The translations under genes were made by a program, and so were the position numbers. The notes under the pieces are model-generated. The model made no database searches. It was not told the DNA's origin and saw only the letters and a program-made list of their open reading frames with translations. From Flavobacteriaceae bacterium (GTDB lineage Bacteria; Bacteroidota; Bacteroidia; Flavobacteriales; Flavobacteriaceae), in assembly GCA_028825365.1 (NCBI GenBank), contig JAPKAF010000011.1:1-36654 (forward strand): a stretch of 36,654 nt of DNA, in the 5' to 3' direction. Positions 29,251-36,654 of the stretch are shown piece by piece; position 1 is the stretch's first letter; every line of letters starts with the position of its first letter.

Positions 29251-29325
29251 AAAAAGGTTAAAAATGATCAAAAAACGCCCAAAAGCATCCAAAAATGGTT
29301 AAAAATGTCCAAAAATGGTTAAAAA
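29251..29325. repeat. Phased A-tract array (predicted intrinsically curved DNA) upstream of fabH
   Basis: A-runs on + strand at 29251-255, 260-264, 270-275, 281-284, 291-295, 301-305, 311-315, 321-325: successive spacing ~10 bp; includes direct repeat tccaaaaatggttaaaaa x2. Confidence 0.85.
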
Positions 29326-29340
29326 CCAATAAATTGCCAC

Positions 29341-29374
29341 AAAAAAAAACACTCAATAAATGAGTGTTTTTTTT
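29341..29374 (-). terminator. Rho-independent-type terminator after rpmF (palindromic, potentially bidirectional)
   Basis: AAAAAAAAACACTCA-ataaa-TGAGTGTTTTTTTT hairpin with A and T tracts, downstream of rpmF stop. Confidence 0.85.
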
Positions 29375-29393
29375 GTTAAGTAAGTTAAGAGTA

Positions 29394-29594
29394 CTAAGCT
29401 TCAGCTTCTTCTACTGAATTATCAATTAATACATTCCCTCTATAATATAATTTACCTTCGAACCAATGTGCTCTGTGGTATAAGTGAGCCTCACCAGTTG
29501 TAGGGCAAGTTGCGATCTGAGCTTCTGTAGCTTTGTAATGGGTTCTTCTCTTATCTCTTCTTGTTTTTGAGATTTTTCTTTTAGGATGAGCCAT
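29394..29594 (-). CDS. rpmF: 50S ribosomal protein L32
   Basis: [22 protein letters not shown]. Confidence 0.97.
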   Translation of the reverse strand: MAHPKRKISKTRRDKRRTHYKATEAQIATCPTTGEAHLYHRAHWFEGKLYYRGNVLIDNSVEEAEA

Positions 29595-29603
29595 AATTCT
29601 TTT

Positions 29604-30140
29604 TTATTTATCAGTTACTATTTCTTTTAATTTTTCCCAACGAGGGTCTATTTCTCCTTTGTCTGTTGAAATGTTTACTTTTGGACTTAATTCATTTAAT
29701 TTATCCAGTATATCAGATTTTAATGTTCCGTCAAGTACGCCTGGATGAATTCTTTTTTGAGGTATAGAAAGAGTTATAAGTTCATATATAAGTTGCTCAA
29801 CATTAAGTTTGTGCACTTTATGAGGTAAAATTAATACTTCTTCATTCTCATTATTAAATTCTTGTCCAAATTTTACAACTATATCAAAACTGTTATTAAC
29901 ACTCTGTTTAAAGAGCTCATTGGTAATGTCACAATTAATATCAACAGTACCTTTAGATTCTAAATTTAATTCTAATAATGTCGTTTTCTTAACAAGTTTA
30001 ACCTTAACAACAGCGTTGATGTCGTTAAAATCAATAAAATCAATATTCTGAAAGAACGTATTTTCAATATTGTACTCAAAATCATGAAGACCTAACTTTA
30101 GTCCAACAAATTCAATATCGAAATCTTTATTAGGCTTCAT
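29604..30140 (-). CDS. DUF177 (YceD-family) protein
   Basis: Directly upstream of rpmF; VDINCDITNELF and C-terminal DPRWEKLKEI pattern. Confidence 0.85.
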   Translation of the reverse strand: MKPNKDFDIEFVGLKLGLHDFEYNIENTFFQNIDFIDFNDINAVVKVKLVKKTTLLELNLESKGTVDINCDITNELFKQSVNNSFDIVVKFGQEFNNENEEVLILPHKVHKLNVEQLIYELITLSIPQKRIHPGVLDGTLKSDILDKLNELSPKVNISTDKGEIDPRWEKLKEIVTDK

Positions 30141-30160
30141 TGTTATTTATTTCGAGGGTG

Positions 30161-30168
30161 CAAATATA
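30161..30168 (-). promoter_or_regulatory. Candidate -7 element (TATATTTG) for DUF177-rpmF
   Basis: Exact TAnnTTTG on minus strand, ~20 bp upstream of start at 30140. Confidence 0.5.
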
Positions 30169-30183
30169 TAAAATTTCTTTTTA

Positions 30184-31257
30184 TCAGTTAAACTTGCTGT
30201 TCTTTTTATTTTTAGGTAAGCTAAAAAAAGTTAAGGCATTACTGGAAAGTTCATTTTCTTGAGTTCTAGTGAGATAGATTTCTATGGCTGAGAACATTGC
30301 CTTTTTAAAGGATGTCTCATCGGCTACTCCTTTACCTGCTATTTCAAATGCTGTTCCGTGGTCTGGAGATGTTCTAACTATTTCTAAACCAGACGTGTAA
30401 TTTACACCACACCCAAAAGAAAGAGTTTTAAAAGGTATAAGTCCTTGATCGTGGTACGCGGCAATAACAGCATCAAAATTCTTGTAATTTCCTGACCCAA
30501 AAAAACTATCAGCAGCATAGGGCCCATAAATTAGTTTCCCTTTTTCTTTGGCTTTTTCTAAAGCTGGCTTTAAAACCGTGTCATCTTCATTTCCAATAAC
30601 TCCATTATCACCAGAATGAGGGTTAATACCCAAAACAGCAATTTTTGGTTTAGTTATGCTAAAATCTTTTTGTAAGGATTCATAAATCCCGTTAATTTTT
30701 TTTATTACTAGCTCTTCACTTATTAATTCCTTAATTGCACTAACAGGAACATGTTCTGTTAAAAGCCCGATTTTTAGATTATTGGTAACCATAAACATAA
30801 GGCTACTTCCTTCAAACTTGCTGTCTAAATAATCAGTGTGCCCCTTAAAAGTGAAGGTTTCGGATTGGATAGCTTCTTTATTAATAGGTGCTGTAACTAA
30901 AACTTGAGTTAAGTTATTTTTAATATCCTTGGCCGCCATTTCTAATGATTTCACAGCAAGCTCACCAATTTTTAAATCACATTTACCAAAATTAATTTCT
31001 TGTAAAAAAGTCCACGGTTCTATTATATTCAAACAATCAATAAGTGCTTCATTTGGGGATTTAATAACCTTTGTCTTTATATCAAATTTAAAGTGCTCCT
31101 TAAAATAATTCAAATTCCTTAAAGAACAATAAATAACCGGAATGCAAAACTCAAAGATCCTTTTGTCATTGAATGTTTTAAGGACAATTTCAGGCCCAAT
31201 TCCGTTCATGTCACCAATTGAAATGCCTACTTTTAGTTTTTTATTATTTTCCATCAA
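30184..31257 (-). CDS. pdxA: 4-hydroxythreonine-4-phosphate dehydrogenase
   Basis: GISIGDMNGIGPEIVLKTF, TAPINKEAIQ, GHTDYLDSKF, LGINPHSGDNG, AAYHDQGLIPFK, SPDHGTAFEIAGKG. Confidence 0.96.
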   Translation of the reverse strand: MMENNKKLKVGISIGDMNGIGPEIVLKTFNDKRIFEFCIPVIYCSLRNLNYFKEHFKFDIKTKVIKSPNEALIDCLNIIEPWTFLQEINFGKCDLKIGELAVKSLEMAAKDIKNNLTQVLVTAPINKEAIQSETFTFKGHTDYLDSKFEGSSLMFMVTNNLKIGLLTEHVPVSAIKELISEELVIKKINGIYESLQKDFSITKPKIAVLGINPHSGDNGVIGNEDDTVLKPALEKAKEKGKLIYGPYAADSFFGSGNYKNFDAVIAAYHDQGLIPFKTLSFGCGVNYTSGLEIVRTSPDHGTAFEIAGKGVADETSFKKAMFSAIEIYLTRTQENELSSNALTFFSLPKNKKNSKFN

Positions 31258-31317
31258 AATTCTGATAAATCGTTTAATAATATTCAGTAAATTTAATCAA
31301 ATAAAATCTACATAATA

Positions 31318-31905
31318 ATGTTTACAGGAATAATTGAAAGTATAGGGGTTGTGAAGGCAATAAATCACGATAAATCAAATATTAATTTTTGTATAAGCAG
31401 TGATTTAATTAGCGAATTAAAAGTAGATCAAAGCATTTCTCACAATGGTGTTTGCTTGACTGTCGTAAATCTTGAAAAAGACTCCTACACGGTAACTGCA
31501 ATTAAAGAAACGCTTGATAAAACTAACCTTGGAAAACTTAAATTAGGGGATCAGCTAAACTTAGAGAGGTGTTTAAAGGTTGGTGACAGGCTGGATGGGC
31601 ATTTTGTTCAGGGGCATGTAGATCAAATAGCAACCTGCGTTAATGTTGATAATGAAAATGGGAGCTGGGTCTTTACTTTCAAGTATAGCCCACTAAACAA
31701 CAACATTACTATTGAGAAAGGATCAATAACCGTTAATGGGGTTAGCCTTACTGTTGTAAACTCAAAAGAATCTGAGTTTAGCGTTGCTATAATTCCATAT
31801 ACTTTTGACAATACTAATTTTAATAGCTTTAAAGCTGGAACATTGGTTAACCTAGAGTTTGATGTCTTTGGAAAATACATCACAAAACTATATTCAAAAA
31901 AGTAA
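31318..31905 (+). CDS. ribE: Riboflavin synthase alpha subunit
   Basis: MFTGIIESIGVV, SISHNGVCLTVV, LDGHFVQGHVD, GSITVNGVSLTVV. Confidence 0.96.
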   Translation: MFTGIIESIGVVKAINHDKSNINFCISSDLISELKVDQSISHNGVCLTVVNLEKDSYTVTAIKETLDKTNLGKLKLGDQLNLERCLKVGDRLDGHFVQGHVDQIATCVNVDNENGSWVFTFKYSPLNNNITIEKGSITVNGVSLTVVNSKESEFSVAIIPYTFDNTNFNSFKAGTLVNLEFDVFGKYITKLYSKK

Positions 31906-31918
31906 TTTGTAGTTTTAT

Positions 31919-32004
31919 AAAAAACCTAAAAAAAGGCTAAAAAGCTTAAAAAATTGAATAAAACAGCTTAAAATGAGCGTAAAAAATGAAAAAATAGCAA
32001 AAAA
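31919..32004. repeat. Second phased A-tract array (predicted intrinsically curved DNA) between ribE and DUF2911 gene
   Basis: A-runs at 31919-924, 928-934, 939-943, 948-953, 960-963, 970-973, 981-986, 989-994 and 31999-32004: nine tracts at ~8-12 bp, mean ~10 bp. Confidence 0.85.
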
Positions 32005-32104
32005 TAGGATTTTTTCTTTTTACAATATTTGCTCATTAATTCTTATTTATTCTTGCCTACTTTTGTATAGTTACTAATTATGAACTTCTAAATAAAATTT
32101 TGAA

Positions 32105-32112
32105 TATCTTTG
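32105..32112 (+). promoter_or_regulatory. Candidate -7 element (TATCTTTG) for DUF2911 gene
   Basis: Exact TAnnTTTG 13 bp before ATG; an alternative exact match TACTTTTG lies at 32058-32065; neither has an ideal -33. Confidence 0.4.
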
Positions 32113-32125
32113 AAATAAAAAAATT

Positions 32126-32662
32126 ATGAAATATATCAAATACACATTTATCGCTTTATTAATTGCTGTTATAGCTTTTTTCTCATACGGAATGTTGTTT
32201 CCTTCTAGCCCAGGTGGAATCGTGAGTTTTAACGCTGATAATACTACTTTTGAAGTAGAGTATAGCAGACCATATAAAAAAGGGAGATTAATTTTCGGAA
32301 ACGAATCTGATGGTGCACTTGTGCCTTATGCTAAATACTGGAGAACTGGAGCTAATGCTGCTACGACATTTTCAACTAGTGAAGACGTTAGTTTTGGAGG
32401 AGAGCTAGTAAAGGCAGGGAAATACAGTCTTTATACAATTCCAGGTAAAGATTCGTGGATTATTGCCCTTAATTCTGTTAATGATACTTTTTTTGCTATA
32501 GCTGAAGCTGACCAGGCTAATGATGTGTTAAGAGTAACTCAAAACAGTTCTGAGGTTACAGATGTTGTTGAGCAATTTACTATTGACTTTAGTAATGATT
32601 CTATCTCAAGTTATATGAACTTAAAGTGGGACAAAACACTTGTTTCTATCCCATTAAAATAA
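32126..32662 (+). CDS. DUF2911 domain-containing protein
   Basis: VEYSRPYKKGRLIFG, PYAKYWRTGANAATTFSTSEDVSFGGELVKAGKYSLYTIPG. Confidence 0.93.
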   Translation: MKYIKYTFIALLIAVIAFFSYGMLFPSSPGGIVSFNADNTTFEVEYSRPYKKGRLIFGNESDGALVPYAKYWRTGANAATTFSTSEDVSFGGELVKAGKYSLYTIPGKDSWIIALNSVNDTFFAIAEADQANDVLRVTQNSSEVTDVVEQFTIDFSNDSISSYMNLKWDKTLVSIPLK

Positions 32663-32672
32663 AAAAATCTAT

Positions 32673-33845
32673 ATGTTAACTTGGCCAACCTTTAAAAACT
32701 TTTTAAAAGTTATTTTATTTGTACTTTTCACGACAGCTGTTATTTATTTTTCTATTGATCTAGTTCAGGAAAAAAATAATTTAATGGATATAGAGGAGTA
32801 TTCTCCAAACTCTTCATTAGTGGTTGAACAAAACCCTAAATCAAGAGCTAAGTTTCCTTTTGTTGATGTTCATAGTCATCAGTGGAAAATGCCAATTATG
32901 GACTTTACTGAACTTGTTGCTGAAATGGATAGTCTTAACATGGGCTATATGATTAACCTTAGCGGCTCTGGTTTTGGCACTTTTGCGGGGAATCAAGACC
33001 TTATGGATATCTCACTAACAAAATCAATAGAAAATGTGGAGAGTCAGGGCCTCTCTAATAGGTTTGGGGTTTTCGTAAACGTTGATTTCAACAAAATTGA
33101 TGATATAGATTTTGCTGAAAATAATGTTCGTATAATTAAAGACGCTGTTAAACAAGGAGCTATCGGTCTAAAAGTTTACAAAAATCTTGGTTTGAATTTA
33201 AAAGACGCTAGTGGAAACAGAGTTAAGGTAGATGATCCAAGATTAAACCCTATTTGGGAAGTATGTGGAGAGCTTAAAATTCCAGTATTAATTCACAGCG
33301 GGGAGCCTTCTCCGTTTTTTGACCCAATTGACAAATACAACGAAAGGTGGTTACACGCCAGGCAAAAACCTGCTAGCTTTAGAAGCCCTGACAAATACCC
33401 TTCCTTTGATGTTGTTATGCAGGAGCAATACAATATGTTTGAAAACAATCCTAATACAATTTTTATCAATGCACACCTTGGTTGGTACGGAAATGATCTA
33501 GATAAATTAAGCGAACAGCTCAATAATCTTTCAAATGTTTATACAGAAATTGGCGCAGTGATAGCAGAGCTTGGGCGCCAACCAATAAGAGCTAAAAAGT
33601 TTTTTTTAGATCATCAGGATAGAGTGTTATTTGGAAAAGATACTTACAAAAAAAGTGAGTATAATGTTTACTTTAGAATATTAGAAACTGATGATGAATA
33701 TTTTGATTATTATAGAAAGAGGCATGCTCATTGGAAAATGTATGGGTTAAATCTTCCTGACTCCATTTTAAAAAAATTATATTATAAGAACGCTTTAACG
33801 TTGTTTCCAAGTATCCCCTCGGATTTATTTGATGTGAAAAATTAA
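32673..33845 (+). CDS. Amidohydrolase-family (TIM-barrel) metal-dependent hydrolase with N-terminal membrane anchor
   Basis: FVDVHSHQWK, GLKVYKNLGL, IPVLIHSGEPSPFFD, NTIFINAHLGWYGNDL, RVLFGKDTYK. Confidence 0.87.
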   Translation: MLTWPTFKNFLKVILFVLFTTAVIYFSIDLVQEKNNLMDIEEYSPNSSLVVEQNPKSRAKFPFVDVHSHQWKMPIMDFTELVAEMDSLNMGYMINLSGSGFGTFAGNQDLMDISLTKSIENVESQGLSNRFGVFVNVDFNKIDDIDFAENNVRIIKDAVKQGAIGLKVYKNLGLNLKDASGNRVKVDDPRLNPIWEVCGELKIPVLIHSGEPSPFFDPIDKYNERWLHARQKPASFRSPDKYPSFDVVMQEQYNMFENNPNTIFINAHLGWYGNDLDKLSEQLNNLSNVYTEIGAVIAELGRQPIRAKKFFLDHQDRVLFGKDTYKKSEYNVYFRILETDDEYFDYYRKRHAHWKMYGLNLPDSILKKLYYKNALTLFPSIPSDLFDVKN

Positions 33846-34871
33846 ATGAAAGATACGGTTGTCATATTTCTATGCTTAACTCTTAGCTTAAGTGCAAGTT
33901 CTCAAAATTTTGAAGACATAGAGTTCCTTTTGCTAGCCTCTAAAGAAGACCAAAACTTAATTTTTAAAGAATACTTTGGTCCGGTTGTTAGCAGTGTTAA
34001 TTACGGAATGGCTAGCGGCTGGTATAATACCGCAAAAACCCATAAGAAGTTAGGCTTTGACATTACCTTATCATTAAACTCTTCTTTTATTCCTACTTCT
34101 GCAGAAACCTATTCAACCTCAGGGCTTACTAGCATTAGCTCTTCTTCAGAACAACTGCCTACTGTGCTTGGCGGCAGCACAAACGAAACAATGTCTATCA
34201 GCTTGTTTGGCCAAGGTTCTGTCCCAGAACTAAATGCTTCTTTCATAGCTCCATCAGGAATTAAAGATGACTTGCCATTAAGCATCATTGCAACCCCTAG
34301 TGTTCAAATAGCGCTCGGGCTTCCATACAAAACAGACCTAATAGTTAGGTATATCCCTGTAAGATCAAATAAAAATACGTCCGTTGGCTTAAAAGGAATT
34401 GGCATAAAACACAATCTACTTCAGCACTTTGGTCCTGCCGACAAGATACCACTTATTGACCTATCGTTATTGGCCGCATACAGTACGTATTCGATTGATT
34501 ACAATATTCAGAAAACCTCTAATTTAGATGGGGCTAACCAGCAGGCACTAATCAGTATGGATAGTTATGTAATTAAACTAATTTCTTCCATTGATATTAA
34601 GTTATTGAATCTGTATGCTGGCTTGGGATACTCAAGATCTATTTCAGATTTAAAAATTCTAGGATCATACAACTTGCCATATACTATTGCTGATACATCA
34701 GAGCAAATCATCGTTAACGTAAGTGATCCTTTAATTGTTAATTGGGACAAAGAATCTATTAGCGGGAATGCGGGTATTAGCTTTAAATTACCTGGGATAA
34801 AAATCTTTGCAGACTACACTGTTCAAAAATACAATTCTGTTTCGGTTGGAATATCTTTAAGTGTTCGGTAG
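33846..34871 (+). CDS. Outer-membrane beta-barrel-type protein (DUF6588-like)
   Basis: Signal peptide, alternating beta-strand composition, GIGIKHNLLQHF pattern. Confidence 0.7.
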   Translation: MKDTVVIFLCLTLSLSASSQNFEDIEFLLLASKEDQNLIFKEYFGPVVSSVNYGMASGWYNTAKTHKKLGFDITLSLNSSFIPTSAETYSTSGLTSISSSSEQLPTVLGGSTNETMSISLFGQGSVPELNASFIAPSGIKDDLPLSIIATPSVQIALGLPYKTDLIVRYIPVRSNKNTSVGLKGIGIKHNLLQHFGPADKIPLIDLSLLAAYSTYSIDYNIQKTSNLDGANQQALISMDSYVIKLISSIDIKLLNLYAGLGYSRSISDLKILGSYNLPYTIADTSEQIIVNVSDPLIVNWDKESISGNAGISFKLPGIKIFADYTVQKYNSVSVGISLSVR

Positions 34872-34875
34872 AATA

Positions 34876-35028
34876 TTAAGATTTATTTATTTCTTTTTTT
34901 AGCTCTTTAATTCTACTTATTCTCATTGATGTTTTAAGGTCAGGGTTATGCCCTTCATTTTTAAAATCTCTACTAACTCTTTTTTGAAGCTGATGTAACT
35001 TGTGTGCTAATTTTCCTTTTAAAGTCAT
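34876..35028 (-). CDS. Small ORF (50 aa), hypothetical
   Basis: Manually translated from minus strand: MTLKGKLAHKLHQLQKRVSRDFKNEGHNPDLKTSMRISRIKELKKEINKS*; below the ORF-track size cutoff; 43 bp downstream of the ParB-like gene, same strand. Confidence 0.6.
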   Translation of the reverse strand: MTLKGKLAHKLHQLQKRVSRDFKNEGHNPDLKTSMRISRIKELKKEINKS

Positions 35029-35071
35029 GCTGAAAGATTTATAGTTATATAATAATAACTACAAGATCAGC

Positions 35072-35518
35072 TTAATTATTGCCTTTTAATTTAAACAAGC
35101 TTGACAATAATATAATTGGCTCCCAATTCTTGGTTGATGAGGAGTAAAATATATGTCTTGTGCTTTTTGGCGTAAGTAGGTTGTTCGTTTCTCCGTGTTT
35201 AACAATTTGATTTTTAGTTATTTTCTCTTCATAGTCGGTCTTAATTTGATCTGAACTATAATCTAAAAGTGTAACGGGGATTTGCTTGTACCCAAGTTTC
35301 TTCAAAGCAAAGTATCTGTGGTGTCCGTCAATAATTACAAATGACTTACTACAGCACAAAATTGAAGAAATAATGATGTCATTATTATTAAAAGATTCAA
35401 TATATTTTATAAGCTTATTTGCTTTTGGTTCAATTATTTGCTCGTGAGTGATTAACTTTTCAACATTGATTAATTTAACTCCGGTTATAATTTTCTTGTC
35501 AAATTCTACAGAATGCAT
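35072..35518 (-). CDS. ParB/Srx-fold protein (possible SerK/SbnI-like free-serine kinase)
   Basis: VIIDGHHRYFALKKLGYKQIPVTLLDY motif; C-terminal LLTPKSTRHIF; lacks any ParB HTH/CTP-domain length (148 aa). Confidence 0.65.
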   Translation of the reverse strand: MHSVEFDKKIITGVKLINVEKLITHEQIIEPKANKLIKYIESFNNNDIIISSILCCSKSFVIIDGHHRYFALKKLGYKQIPVTLLDYSSDQIKTDYEEKITKNQIVKHGETNNLLTPKSTRHIFYSSSTKNWEPIILLSSLFKLKGNN

Positions 35519-35536
35519 AGCTTTTAATTTTATTTG

Positions 35537-36654
35537 TTATTGCGGCATCAAATCTAGTTCTTTATCTGGAATTCTCAAATAACTTTTTTGTTTTATTTTT
35601 TCCATTTGATCGAGCTGGTCTTGACCAAATTCTGACTTATTGGCGTTAAAAATCACTCTCCATATTTTTCCTTTTTTAGACTCTGAGATATACAAAGAGC
35701 CATCAGGTCCTTGCGCTAGGCCCATGGGTCTATATTTAGAATCTTCCATTTGCGTAACAAGGTCAGTTCCGGTAAACCCATCTGCAAAAACTTCCCAATT
35801 CCCTTTAGGTTTACCATTTTCAAATGGAATAAAAGCTACGATATAACCTGCTTGAGGATATGGTGACCTATTGGTTGAGCCGTGAAAGGCAATAAAGGCT
35901 CCGTTTTTATACCTTTCAGGAAACTGATTTCCTGTATAAAACATCAAATCGTTAGGCGCCCAATGTGCGGGGAGACCCATGATCGGGTCTGTATAACCTT
36001 TAGCCTCTTGGTTGCCTTTACCACCATACTCTGGGGCCAACATTCTTTTATTTTTAAAATGGTCGTAGTAAGTGTAGGGCCATCCAAAATCATCGCCTTC
36101 TTTAATAAGCATAAACTCTTCAGATGGTAAAACACTGTTTTGCCATTTACTGTAGTAGTCTGGAGCGTGGCCATGAAGGTAGTCCCTTCCGTGATTTACA
36201 GCATAAAGGTTGTCTTCTTTTTCGTTCCAGGAGATCCCTACAATACTTCTAAGACCTGTAGCGAATCTTACTCCGTCAGACTGTCTTTGGTCTAATTTAT
36301 TTTCATCAAATTTCCATACTCCACCAAGAATATTTAGTTGTGAGCAAGGGAACTCTCCTTTTACAACAGCATCTGGATCGCCTGCCGTTAATCTTAAATC
36401 TTCACACGAGTTTGTTGGAGCGCTAAATGTAACATACATGCCTCCTTTATTATCAAAAGCTAATGACTTTGCATTGTGCCACCTAATAGGGTATTCGTCA
36501 ACCATGATAACCTCTGGCTTCCCTTTTGGAATAAGATTTCCTTCATCTAGTTTTTGTCTATAAACAACTAATTCAGAGCTATAATATAAATATCCATTAT
36601 GGATTTTCATTTCTGTTGCAAACCTTCCGTCATTTGGATAATCACCAAACCTCT
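35537..36654 (-). CDS. PQQ-dependent sugar dehydrogenase-like (glucose/sorbosone dehydrogenase family), 5'-truncated by window edge
   Basis: GLRSIVGISWNEKEDNLYAVNHGRDYL, GDDFGWPYTYYD, YRPMGLAQGPDGSLYISESKKGKIWRV; frame stays open past the listed ATG (36610) to the edge (RFGDYPNDGRFATEMKIHNG). Confidence 0.88.
   Translation of the reverse strand, partial: RFGDYPNDGRFATEMKIHNGYLYYSSELVVYRQKLDEGNLIPKGKPEVIMVDEYPIRWHNAKSLAFDNKGGMYVTFSAPTNSCEDLRLTAGDPDAVVKGEFPCSQLNILGGVWKFDENKLDQRQSDGVRFATGLRSIVGISWNEKEDNLYAVNHGRDYLHGHAPDYYSKWQNSVLPSEEFMLIKEGDDFGWPYTYYDHFKNKRMLAPEYGGKGNQEAKGYTDPIMGLPAHWAPNDLMFYTGNQFPERYKNGAFIAFHGSTNRSPYPQAGYIVAFIPFENGKPKGNWEVFADGFTGTDLVTQMEDSKYRPMGLAQGPDGSLYISESKKGKIWRVIFNANKSEFGQDQLDQMEKIKQKSYLRIPDKELDLMPQ

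Noticed and set aside
29200-29292. N-terminal extension of the fabH ORF (MDAFGRFLIIFNLFLLVLFIFFIHICLTLIS)
   Set aside because: Non-homologous hydrophobic leader created by reading through the promoter and T-rich array; FabH homologues begin at the MTKLNATITAVGGYVPEHI equivalent, so the start is placed at 29199.
29255-29330. CRISPR-like or VNTR repeat upstream of fabH
   Set aside because: Only ~10-bp units dominated by A-runs with varying spacers; fits phased A-tracts better than a repeat-spacer array.
31258-31317. FMN riboswitch upstream of ribE
   Set aside because: Only ~60 bp of AT-rich sequence shared with divergent pdxA; no RFN-like conserved elements.
35072-35518. Chromosome partition ParB or ParAB plasmid-maintenance locus
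   Set aside because: Too short, no HTH domain, no ParA and no parS-like repeats; motif fits stand-alone ParB/Srx enzymes better.
35640-36563. Plus-strand and alternative-frame minus ORFs within the sugar dehydrogenase gene
   Set aside because: Overlap a well-supported CDS; composition typical of reverse-frame shadows.

Overview
AT-rich window that looks like a Bacteroidota (Flavobacteriia-type) chromosome, inferred from recognisable protein families, gene order and TAnnTTTG-like -7 promoter motifs. It is almost entirely coding, with no tRNA/rRNA, CRISPR array, transposase or prophage module recognised. Left to right: (1) the 3' end of a YadA-head-like/peptidase S74 surface or fibre protein with 4-bp overlaps to two secreted GH3 glycoside hydrolases; (2) a DUF4920 lipoprotein, an M3 metallopeptidase, a SemiSWEET transporter and a DUF805 protein; (3) a Phe/Tyr catabolic operon (hmgA, hppD, a long aromatic amino acid hydroxylase, fahA, a flavin-reductase-like protein and a small ORF); (4) GNAT, MATE, QueD/PTPS, LpxH, MFS, RecJ, OsmC, RsmI, Tdk, Alr, Asd and a DAO-type oxidoreductase; (5) accC-accB-fabH-rpmF-DUF177-pdxA, with divergent ribE; (6) DUF2911, an amidohydrolase, a DUF6588-like outer-membrane protein, an unlisted 50-aa ORF, a ParB/Srx-fold (SerK/SbnI-like) protein and a truncated PQQ-type sugar dehydrogenase. 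The most unusual non-coding signals are two intergenic arrays of about nine A-tracts phased at ~10 bp (29251-29325 and 31919-32004), predicted to be strongly curved DNA. One abuts a good Bacteroidetes promoter for fabH-accBC. Other candidates are a nested inverted repeat and a promoter-embedded palindrome upstream of hmgA, the two-domain aromatic amino acid hydroxylase, and the ParB/Srx-like gene with its small downstream ORF. I did not find a clearly novel multi-gene defence or mobile system.
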